DNA of 12,356 nt. It comes from JAICIG01 sp035532215. GTDB taxonomy: Bacteria; Planctomycetota; Planctomycetia; Pirellulales; JAICIG01. Below, one piece after another: positions 1 to 6,108 of the stretch (position 1 is the first letter of the stretch; the number at the start of each line of letters is the position of its first letter). The notes below the pieces were generated by a model, which saw only the letters and a program-made list of their open reading frames with translations, did not search any database and was not told where the DNA came from. The position numbers were made by a program, and so were the translations under genes. The stretch is taken from assembly GCA_035532215.1 (NCBI GenBank), contig DATKRK010000305.1, forward strand, positions 1-12,356, given 5' to 3'.

Positions 1-42
1 GATCTCCCGCAACTTCCGCGTCGTTTCCGATTCGTTGACCAT
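1..42 (-). CDS. 5' end of an unidentified gene (partial)
   Basis: Reading leftwards from an ATG at 42-40, 14 codons (MVNESETTRKLREI) stay open to the window edge. A purine-rich stretch with AAGGAAGGA and GGAAG precedes the ATG on this strand and could serve as a ribosome binding site. The peptide is hydrophilic and too short to assign to a family. The gene would be divergent from the glycosyltransferase that follows, sharing the gap at 43-203. The call rests only on the start codon, the purine-rich leader and the open frame, so it may be wrong. Confidence 0.4.
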   Translation of the reverse strand, partial: MVNESETTRKLREI

Positions 43-203
43 CTTCCGTCCTTCCTTGGACTTACAACTCGATCCTCGCGACAAAAACCGCCCACCAGCA
101 TACAACCCGCGGTCGAAACCGCGAACGTCTACTTACGCCCGTGCGCTCCACTCCGCCCCAACTGCTCTTGTGCCCGAACCCGCAAGCCTGCTATGACCGC
201 AGC

Positions 204-1265
204 ATGTCGATCGCGTCGCAGTCGTTCGAACGCATTTTGCTGATCAAGCCCTCGGCCGTGGGCGACGTGGTGCATACGCTGCCGGTGTTGGCGAAGCTTC
301 GCCAGCGCTACCCCGATGCGCAAATCGACTGGCTGATCAGGCCGGAAATCGCCGACCTGGTGCGCTCGCATCCGGCGCTGTCGAACGTGGTGCTGTTCGA
401 TCGCCGCGGGCTGGCCCGCTTCGGCCGCAATTGGACGGCCACGGTCGGCCTGTTCCGCCTGCTGAGCCAAATCCGCCGCGAGCGGTACGAGTTGGTCGTC
501 GACCTGCACGGCCAATTGCGCTCGGCGCTGTTCACGCTGGCCAGCCGAGCGCCGTTTCGCGTCGGCTTCGAGCGCACGCGCGAAGGGGCCTGGGTCTCTT
601 ATTCGCACCACATTCCGCTGCCGACGATGGAAGCCCACGCGGTCGATCGTTATCTGTGGCTCGGTCTGGTGCTGGGCTTCGACGCGACGGCCCCCGATTT
701 CACGATCCACTTGCCCGCCGAGACCGACGAAAACGTTGCGCGGCTGCTCGCCGATCGTCGCCAGCTCGGGCGTCCCTTGGCCGTGCTCGTGCCGGGCACG
801 GTCTGGGAAACCAAGCATTGGCGGACTGAGGGCTTCGCCGAAGTGGCCCGGCAACTGCTGGCTCGCGGTTATGCCGTTGTGCTGGCCGGTTCGCCCAAAG
901 ATCGCCCGCGTTGCCGGCAAGTGGCCGAAGTGGCGTCGGGCGTCTGCGATTTGTCGGGGCAAACCACGTTGGCCGAAATGGTCGCCTTGATTCGCCGGGC
1001 GACGTTGTGCGTAACCAACGATTCCGGCTCGATGCACGTCGCCGTGGCGCTCGACAAGCCGGTGGTCAGCGTCTTCGGGCCCACCAACCCGCTGCGCACC
1101 GGCCCTTACGGACGGCCGCTGGCGGTGGTGCAAGCCAAAGTCGAATGCTCGCCCTGCTATCTTCGCAAGCTCTCGCGATGTCCGCACGGCCATCTCTGCA
1201 TGCAGCAAGTCAGCCCGGCAATGGTCCTCGAGCGGCTCTCGCATTTGCAATCCGAGGCGGCTTGA
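204..1265 (+). CDS. Glycosyltransferase family 9 (LPS heptosyltransferase-like)
   Basis: Predicted to transfer an ADP-activated heptose (or related sugar) onto lipopolysaccharide core at the cytoplasmic face of the inner membrane. The 353-residue length is normal for WaaC/WaaF proteins. The N-terminal lobe has the family signature LLIKPSAVGDVVHTLP (residues 12-27), with the likely catalytic Asp at 21. A KHW triplet at 204-206 matches the WaaC nucleotide-sugar site, and the C-terminal lobe has NDSGSMHVAVALDKP (from residue 272) and FGPTNP. A cysteine-rich CSPC...CPHGHLC tail is also common in WaaF-type enzymes. ATG at 204 is chosen because the signature starts soon after it; a GTG at 141 would add 21 unrelated residues. 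Neither start has a clear SD. No other LPS gene is nearby. The family is secure; the exact acceptor is not. Confidence 0.88.
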   Translation: MSIASQSFERILLIKPSAVGDVVHTLPVLAKLRQRYPDAQIDWLIRPEIADLVRSHPALSNVVLFDRRGLARFGRNWTATVGLFRLLSQIRRERYELVVDLHGQLRSALFTLASRAPFRVGFERTREGAWVSYSHHIPLPTMEAHAVDRYLWLGLVLGFDATAPDFTIHLPAETDENVARLLADRRQLGRPLAVLVPGTVWETKHWRTEGFAEVARQLLARGYAVVLAGSPKDRPRCRQVAEVASGVCDLSGQTTLAEMVALIRRATLCVTNDSGSMHVAVALDKPVVSVFGPTNPLRTGPYGRPLAVVQAKVECSPCYLRKLSRCPHGHLCMQQVSPAMVLERLSHLQSEAA

Positions 1266-1283
1266 AGCCTCGGCTCTTCTCTC
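1252..1283 (+). terminator. Possible terminator hairpin over the glycosyltransferase stop
   Basis: CCGAGGC (1252-1258) and GCCTCGG (1267-1273) form a perfect 7-bp stem with an 8-base loop that contains the TGA stop codon. A pyrimidine run (ctcttctctc) follows rather than a true T-tract, so efficiency is uncertain. Confidence 0.35.
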
Positions 1284-1293
1284 GGCCGCCCAT

Positions 1294-1322
1294 TTGACAG
1301 CCGATGCTATCGCAGCTAGGAT
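1294..1322 (+). promoter_or_regulatory. Sigma70-like promoter of the blaI-type gene
   Basis: A perfect TTGACA -35 box (1294-1299) is followed, after exactly 17 bases, by TAGGAT (1317-1322), which matches 4 of 6 bases of the -10 consensus. Transcription would start around 1329, leaving a leader of about 100 bases before the repressor's TTG codon. This is the strongest promoter-like element seen in the window. Confidence 0.6.
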
Positions 1323-1323
1323 A

Positions 1324-1344
1324 ACCTAACAGTTTCGGTTAGGT
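1324..1344. promoter_or_regulatory. Dyad operator candidate for the BlaI-type repressor
   Basis: ACCTAAC (1324-1330) and GTTAGGT (1338-1344) are perfect inverted repeats separated by 7 bases. The dyad begins just after the -10 box and covers the expected transcription start, where a bound dimer would block initiation. A longer imperfect dyad, GATGCTAT (1303-1310) against ATAGTATC (1348-1355), flanks it. BlaI/MecI proteins bind dyads as dimers and commonly repress their own genes. The sequence is not the classical TACA/TGTA operator, so the assignment to this repressor is inference. Confidence 0.5.
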
Positions 1345-1432
1345 GGCATAGTATCGCCAAGGGAAGCGGGCGAGGCTTGTTGGGGGCGCGTGTTTTTTCG
1401 GGCGCCGGCTACTCGGCGTCGGAGGCGAAATT

Positions 1433-1846
1433 TTGAGCGACGTGGCGCCAAGCCAACGCGAGTTGGATATTCTCAAGGTTTTATGGGAACTGGGCTCGGC
1501 CAGCGTGCGGCAGGTGCTCGACCGGATGTGCCCCAAGGGAGAATTGGCCTTCAACACGGTGCAAACCGTGCTCAGAATCATGGAAGACAAGGGCCTGGTC
1601 GAACACCGCGCCGAAGGCCGCACCTTCATCTACACGCCGAAATGCAGCCGCGAACGCGTCACCTCGCGTTTCTTGCACAAAGTGTTCGACGGCTCGCTCG
1701 ATCAACTCGTGCTGAGCCTGCTCAAGGCGGAAGACATCAGCCCCGCCGAACTGAAAGAGCTTGAGCAACTCATCGCCAGCCAGCGCCGCCAGAAGCAGGA
1801 ACACGGCGGCCAGGAACACGGTGGCGAAGAGCCCGCCGCGTCTTAG
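1433..1846 (+). CDS. BlaI/MecI/CopY-family transcriptional repressor
   Basis: A 137-residue winged-helix repressor that should bind operator DNA as a dimer in the cytoplasm. The N-terminal half is typical: a first helix with ELDILKVLWELG, then SVRQVLDRM, the recognition region AFNTVQTVLRIMEDKGLVEH and a wing with GRTFIYTP. The C-terminal half FLHKVFDGSLDQLVLSLL is the family dimerisation helix region. The start is TTG, fixed by a strong GGAGG (1421-1425) seven bases upstream; no ATG or GTG gives the full domain. The last 20 residues are unusual: a short duplicated EHGGQ/EHGGE stretch, then a stop. In this family the next gene is often an M56/BlaR1-like metallopeptidase that inactivates the repressor. 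Here it is missing, and an adaptor fragment follows. Target genes beyond itself are unknown. Confidence 0.9.
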   Translation: MSDVAPSQRELDILKVLWELGSASVRQVLDRMCPKGELAFNTVQTVLRIMEDKGLVEHRAEGRTFIYTPKCSRERVTSRFLHKVFDGSLDQLVLSLLKAEDISPAELKELEQLIASQRRQKQEHGGQEHGGEEPAAS

Positions 1847-1856
1847 AGCTTTGTCA

Positions 1857-2270
1857 CGGCCCGTGCGGGCGATGGTGGACGGCGACGTGTTGCAGGTCAA
1901 CGTGCGGCCGGGCGAATTCGTCGGCGCCCCGGCCAGCCAGGCCCTGATCGTGCTGGGCGACGTCGAGCGGTTGCACGCCCGCGTCGACATCGACGAGCAC
2001 GACATCCCTCGCTTCACGCCCGGCGCCCCCGCAGTGGCCATCTTGCGAGGGCTGCCCGACAACCAATTCAAACCCGAGTTCGTGCGCGTCGAACCGTTCG
2101 TGGCGCCGAAAAAGTCGCTGACCGGCAACAACACCGTGCGCGTCGACACGCGCGTATTGCAGGCGATTTACGCCATCGAGGCCCACGACCAGCCGCTCTA
2201 CGTCGGCCAGCAATTGGACGTGTTCATCCAGACGCCGGACGCAAAACGAGAAACGGCGAAGGGCCCATGA
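1857..2270 (+). pseudogene. C-terminal remnant of an HlyD/DevB-like membrane fusion protein
   Basis: The translated frame from 1857 reads RPVRAMVDGDVLQVNVRPGE, then VLGDVERLHARVDIDEHDIPRF, and further on PKKSLTGNNTVRVDTRVLQ and YVGQQLDVFI. This is the second half of the lipoyl-like domain, the beta-barrel and the C-terminal domain of periplasmic adaptor proteins that link an inner-membrane exporter to an outer-membrane channel. The normal N-terminus (signal or membrane anchor, coiled-coil hairpin and first lipoyl half) is absent, so only about 135 of an expected 350 or more residues remain. GTG at 1863 and ATG at 1872 are in frame but have no SD and would begin inside the lipoyl domain. The frame also runs upstream to 1761 inside the repressor gene, where it is not adaptor-like. 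The remnant is well conserved and keeps its terminator, so the truncation looks recent. Confidence 0.7.
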
Positions 2271-2292
2271 GGCTCATCGGGCGTATTTTTTT
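2263..2292 (+). terminator. Rho-independent terminator after the HlyD remnant
   Basis: GCCCATGA (2263-2270, ending in the TGA stop) pairs with TCAT-c-GGGC (2274-2282), with one bulged C and a 3-base loop. Seven T's follow at 2286-2292. It ends plus-strand transcription before the convergent dehydratase gene. Confidence 0.7.
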
Positions 2293-2305
2293 GTAGGCCA
2301 GGGAT

Positions 2306-4321
2306 TTACGTCTGCGACCCGGTTCGCCCCGCTGCCAGCACTTCCAAAATCCGCTCCACGTCATAGACGCAGCCGCCCCAGGCGCCGCCGCTGACCGATT
2401 GCAGCGCGGCCCACAGCCGCGTGTCGTCGGGCAAGGCCGGGTCGGCCGAGAGATCATCGCGCGGCGGCCTGGCGGCCAGCACGCGGGCGCCTTCTTCGGC
2501 GCCGAACTCGCGCTCGACTCCGTCGGCATCAACGCCGCCGACCAGATCGACGCTGCCCACGAGCTCGTTGCGATCGACGATGATCTGAATTCGATCGCCG
2601 TCGCGCAGCTTGCCGAGCGGCCCGCCGGCCAGGGCTTCGGGGCCGACGTGGCCGATGCAGGCGCCGGTGCTGACGCCCGAAAACCGCGCGTCGGTGACGA
2701 CCGCCACCTCGCGGCCCCAGGAGATGTGCTTCAAGGCCGAAGTGATCTGGTAAATCTCTTCCATCCCCGTGCCCAGCGGGCCGCGGCAGCAGAGCACGAC
2801 GATGTCGCCCGGCTTGACCGGCGCGGCCGACTGGCCTTTGATCGCCGCAATGGCGTCCTTTTCGCGCACGAAGACGCGGGCCGGCCCTGCCTTGCGATAG
2901 ACGCCGTCGGCGTCGACCACGCGCGGGTCGATGGCCGTACTCTTGATGACCGAACCTTCGGGCGCCAGGTTGCCGCGCGGGAAACAGACTGTGCTGGTCA
3001 GGCCTTTGGCGCGGGCCCGCTGGGGCGAGAGAATCACGTCGTCGGGGTCGATCCCGTCGCGCTCGCGGAGCGTTTGCCGCAGCCGGCTGCGGCGCTCGGA
3101 AGCCTGCCACCAGTCGAGCACGGCGCCCAGCTTTTCGCCGCTCGCGGTGAGCACGTCGAGTTCGAGCAAGCCCAGCTCGCGCAGGTGCAGCATCACCTCG
3201 GGCACGCCGCCGGCCATGAAGACTCGCACGGTCGGATGTCCGACCGGCCCGTTAGGCAGCACGTCGACCAATCGCGGCGTGTTGCGGTTGATTTCGGTCC
3301 AGTCTTCGGCCGTCGGGCGCCGCAGTCCGGCGGCGTAGGCCACGGCCGGCACGTGCAGCAACAAATTGGTCGAGCCGCCGAAGGCCGCGTGGACCGTCAT
3401 CGCATTGCGAATCGCGGCGTCGGTCAGGATTTCGGACAGCGGAACGCCGCGTTCGCAGAGAGACCAGAGCGCCTTGGCGCTGCGGGCCGCCATATCGAGC
3501 CAGATCGGCTGACCCGAAGGCGCCAGCGCCGAGTGCGGCAGGGCCATGCCCAGCGCCTCGCCGACCACCTGCGACGTGGCGGCCGTGCCGAGAAACTGGC
3601 AGCCGCCGCCGGGCGACGCGCACGCACGGCAGCTCAGTTCGGCCGCTTCCTCCAGGCTGATTTCGCCCTGCGCGAAGCGGGCCCCGAGCGATTGCACCTT
3701 GCCCGCGTCTTCGCCCTCGGCCGGCGGCAGCGTGACGCCGCCGGGCACGAGCACGCACGGCAGCTCGCGCGAGCCGGCCAAAGCCAGCATCATCGCCGGC
3801 AGCCCCTTGTCGCAGGTCGCCGCGCCGAGCACGCCCCGCCGCGTGGGCAGCGAGCGAATCTGGCGGCGGAAGATCATCGCCGCGTCGTTGCGAAAGGGGA
3901 GGCTGTCGAACATGCCCGTCGTGCCTTGCGTGCGGCCGTCGCACGGGTCGGAGCAGAACGCGGCGAACGGCACGCCGCCGGCGGCCTTCAGCACTCGCGC
4001 CGCCGCCTGCACCAGCAGCCCGACTTCCCAGTGGCCCGTATGATAGCCCAAGGCGACCGGCGTGCCGTCTTCGGCGCGGATGCCGCCTTGCGTGCTCAAG
4101 AGCACGAACTGCGGGCCGAGCATCTCCCCGACCGGCCAGCCCATGCCCGCGTTTTGCGTCAGACCAAACAGATCGCCGCTCGGCCAGTCGCGCAGCATTT
4201 CGGCGGTCAAGGGCAGCGAGCCGCCGGGGCCGGCGGCGCTGGTTTGTACGTCGAGCAGAGCGGGCTGGCGGCTATCGAGGATTTCGGACGGTTCGAAGCG
4301 TGGCGGATGGGCGGCAGGCAT
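2306..4321 (-). CDS. yjhG: YjhG/YagF-family sugar-acid (D-xylonate) dehydratase
   Basis: A 671-residue cytoplasmic iron-sulfur dehydratase of the IlvD/Edd superfamily, expected to convert D-xylonate (or a similar aldonate) to the 2-keto-3-deoxy acid. It matches the E. coli YjhG/YagF subfamily from end to end: GGSLPLTAEML near residue 33, PSGDLFG, NAGMGW, SDPCDGRTQGTTGMFDSLP (127 is the first cluster Cys), ATCDKGLPA (Cys170), GGGCQFLGTA (Cys241), MTVHAAFGGSTNLLLH, FMAGGVPEVMLHL, GLTSTVCFPRGNLAPEGSVI, TDARFSGVSTGACIGHVGPE and LPDDTRLW. The length is close to the usual 655. The start at 4321 gives the expected short leader, although no SD lies upstream. No sugar-acid dehydrogenase, lactonase, aldolase or transporter gene is adjacent, so the pathway cannot be confirmed locally. 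The gene is divergent from the DUF1501 gene and convergent with the HlyD remnant. Confidence 0.93.
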   Translation of the reverse strand: MPAAHPPRFEPSEILDSRQPALLDVQTSAAGPGGSLPLTAEMLRDWPSGDLFGLTQNAGMGWPVGEMLGPQFVLLSTQGGIRAEDGTPVALGYHTGHWEVGLLVQAAARVLKAAGGVPFAAFCSDPCDGRTQGTTGMFDSLPFRNDAAMIFRRQIRSLPTRRGVLGAATCDKGLPAMMLALAGSRELPCVLVPGGVTLPPAEGEDAGKVQSLGARFAQGEISLEEAAELSCRACASPGGGCQFLGTAATSQVVGEALGMALPHSALAPSGQPIWLDMAARSAKALWSLCERGVPLSEILTDAAIRNAMTVHAAFGGSTNLLLHVPAVAYAAGLRRPTAEDWTEINRNTPRLVDVLPNGPVGHPTVRVFMAGGVPEVMLHLRELGLLELDVLTASGEKLGAVLDWWQASERRSRLRQTLRERDGIDPDDVILSPQRARAKGLTSTVCFPRGNLAPEGSVIKSTAIDPRVVDADGVYRKAGPARVFVREKDAIAAIKGQSAAPVKPGDIVVLCCRGPLGTGMEEIYQITSALKHISWGREVAVVTDARFSGVSTGACIGHVGPEALAGGPLGKLRDGDRIQIIVDRNELVGSVDLVGGVDADGVEREFGAEEGARVLAARPPRDDLSADPALPDDTRLWAALQSVSGGAWGGCVYDVERILEVLAAGRTGSQT

Positions 4322-4495
4322 AGCGGTAGCTTAAGAAAGGAGGACGCAGGGCGGCAAAAGCTCCATTGTCGCCCGCACAGCGCCCGCTGCAATGGCCCCA
4401 AGCCACGGTGGCACACGCCTGCTTTGCTTGACCGATCGATCCGAGCCGATTTAGACTTGCTGCGGGTGCGGACTCTTACATCATCGAGGCGCCAA

Positions 4496-5866
4496 ATGAC
4501 CATCCGGCCAGGCGAAATGCGTCGTTGCGAAGGGACTTTCCGGCGGCGGGCGTTTCTGCGTGCGGGGTTGGCGGGCTGGGGCGGGTTGAGCCTGGCGGAC
4601 TTGCTGCGCAGCCAGGCCCGCGGCGATGCTTCGCAGCGGCCCTCGCGCGGCGAGAAGTCGATGATCGTGCTCTGGCTGTGGGGCGGCCCGAGCCACATGG
4701 AAACGTTCGATCTGAAGCCCGAGGCCCCGCTGGAATACCGCGGCGAGTTCCGCCCGATCTCGACCAACGTGCCGGGCATCGAAATCTGCGAACACCTGCC
4801 GAAGCTCGCGGCGCTGGCCGACAAGTTCGCCCTCGTCCGCTCGTGCGGCCACGCGAGCAACGGACACGTGAACAGCACGCATACGATGCTCACCGGCTAT
4901 CCGGGCGAGTCGGTCGAAACGCCGCCTTTCCGGCCCAAGTATCCTGATTTCTGGGCCGTGGCGCACAAGCGGCTCGAAGCCGACGCGCGGCAGATGCCGT
5001 TTCACGTGGCCATGCCTTCGACGCGATACGACGGCGCCGCTTACCTGGGCGCCGGGCTCGAGCCGATGAAAGTCTCGGCTGATCCCAACGCTCCCGATTT
5101 TCAAATGCCCAGCCTCGCGCTGGCCGAGACGCTGCGGCCGCGGTTTGGCGAGCGGCTGGAATTGCTCAAGCAGTTCGACCGCCTGCGCCGCGACGTCGAC
5201 GTCTCGGGCGCCATGGATTCGCTCGACGCCTTCCAGCGCAAGGCCGCGGCGATTCTGTCGAGCAACGCCGCCCGCGATGCGTTCGATCTGAGTCGCGAAG
5301 ACCCGCGGCTGCGCGAGCGTTACGGCCGCCATCCGGTCGGCCAGCGCTGCTTGCTGGCCCGGCGGCTGGTCGAAGCGGGCGTGCGAATCGTGACGGTCGA
5401 TTTTCCGACCGTGCCGGGGCAGAAGGCGTTCAGTTGGGACGATCACGCCAGCGTCTGGAACATCTTCGAGCAGATGAAGATTCGACTGCCCGTGCTCGAT
5501 CAGGTCGTGTCGGCGTTGATCGAAGATCTGCACCAGCGCGGCCTGTCTGACGACGTGCTCTTGGTCGTGATGGGCGAAATGTCGCACACGCCGCGGCTGA
5601 GCAACTTTCAGGGGCAGCCCGGCCGCGAGCACTGGGCGCAAACGATGTCGATCTTTCTGGCCGGCGGCGGCCTGCGGATGGGTCAGGTCGTCGGCTCGAC
5701 CTCGATCAAGGGCGACGAACCTGCCAGCCGGCCGCTCACGCCCAACGACGTGCTGGCGACCTGGTATCGCTTTCTGGGCATCCCGCTCGACACGCAGTTT
5801 CACGACCATTTCGGCCGTCCCACGCCGATCCTGCCGCACGGGGCGCCGATCGCGGAATTGAGTTGA
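4496..5866 (+). CDS. Tat-exported DUF1501 family protein
   Basis: A 456-residue member of the DUF1501 family, which is greatly expanded in planctomycetes and related by fold to the alkaline phosphatase/sulfatase superfamily; its substrate is unknown. A twin-arginine leader FRRRAFLRAG (residues 15-24) with a hydrophobic stretch after it predicts folded export. Family landmarks are LWLWGGPSHMETFDLKP (59-75), SNGHVNSTHTMLTG (121-134), the MGEMSHTP segment (359-366) and GREHW (His379), which correspond to metal or active-site regions. The frame stays open far upstream because it runs antisense to the dehydratase, but ATG at 4496 has a GAGG six bases before it (4486-4489) and gives the Tat leader directly. 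DUF1501 genes usually pair with a DUF1553/cytochrome-type gene; none is present here, so this copy stands alone. Confidence 0.92.
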   Translation: MTIRPGEMRRCEGTFRRRAFLRAGLAGWGGLSLADLLRSQARGDASQRPSRGEKSMIVLWLWGGPSHMETFDLKPEAPLEYRGEFRPISTNVPGIEICEHLPKLAALADKFALVRSCGHASNGHVNSTHTMLTGYPGESVETPPFRPKYPDFWAVAHKRLEADARQMPFHVAMPSTRYDGAAYLGAGLEPMKVSADPNAPDFQMPSLALAETLRPRFGERLELLKQFDRLRRDVDVSGAMDSLDAFQRKAAAILSSNAARDAFDLSREDPRLRERYGRHPVGQRCLLARRLVEAGVRIVTVDFPTVPGQKAFSWDDHASVWNIFEQMKIRLPVLDQVVSALIEDLHQRGLSDDVLLVVMGEMSHTPRLSNFQGQPGREHWAQTMSIFLAGGGLRMGQVVGSTSIKGDEPASRPLTPNDVLATWYRFLGIPLDTQFHDHFGRPTPILPHGAPIAELS

Positions 5867-5937
5867 ACTAGTGCATTGCCGCAACTAAAGGTTACGGTTG
5901 GAGTTTGCGCGCAGGTCAGCGTCTCCGACGGATTTTT

Positions 5938-6066
5938 GCCACGGATGAAACACGGATCGAACACGGATAAGGACTAGAAAACCGTGCGTTCGAAGGCACG
6001 TTCGTCCGAAATACGGCGAAGTTTGATCTGACTTTATCCGTGTTCGATCCGTGTTTCATCCGTGGC
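5938..6066. repeat. 33-base perfect inverted repeat of CACGGAT units
   Basis: The arms at 5938-5970 and 6034-6066 are exact reverse complements, separated by 63 bases. Each arm is itself three CACGGAT units spaced 11 bases apart (CACGGATgaaa, CACGGATcgaa, CACGGATaa). The spacer holds a smaller hairpin, CGTGC (5983-5987) with GCACG (5996-6000), around the palindrome TTCGAA. No target-site duplication is visible outside the arms and no gene fits inside. The element fills most of the gap between the DUF1501 and permease genes and would form a long stem in RNA or a cruciform in DNA. It resembles dispersed intergenic repeats rather than an insertion sequence. Confidence 0.9.
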
Positions 6067-6108
6067 TCGCCTCCGCTTGGCTCCCTCCACTCCTTGCCAT
6101 AGTCACGC

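Noticed and set aside
108..123. Hairpin CGCGGT-cgaa-ACCGCG upstream of the glycosyltransferase
   Set aside because: A 6-bp stem with no T-tract and no upstream gene on the plus strand; probably chance in GC-rich DNA, so not called as a terminator.
129..1250. 373-codon minus-strand frame opposite the glycosyltransferase
   Set aside because: The plus strand carries a full set of family 9 motifs; the antisense product has only shadow composition and no domain resemblance.
1481..2149. Minus-strand frame with a hydrophobic segment (ATVFLAAVFLLLAALAG)
   Set aside because: It is the complement of the repressor's repetitive C-terminal codons; the rest is shadow composition and there is no supported start.
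4428..4456. TTGACC followed 17 bases later by TTAGAC, as promoter of the DUF1501 gene
   Set aside because: The -35 is fair but the -10 matches only two consensus bases; not strong enough to list.
2399..4495. A long plus-strand open frame continuous with the DUF1501 gene, apparently adding about 700 residues
   Set aside because: It runs exactly antisense to the dehydratase, is rich in Arg, Ala, Gly and His in the manner of high-GC shadow frames, and the true protein starts with a Tat leader behind GAGG at 4496.
4481..5884. 467-codon minus-strand frame opposite the DUF1501 gene
   Set aside because: Antisense shadow in GC-rich DNA; no recognisable domain, while the plus strand is clearly DUF1501.
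5938..6066. Miniature transposable element or CRISPR-like array
   Set aside because: There is no visible target-site duplication, the repeats are only three short units per arm without unique spacers, and no transposase or cas gene is present.
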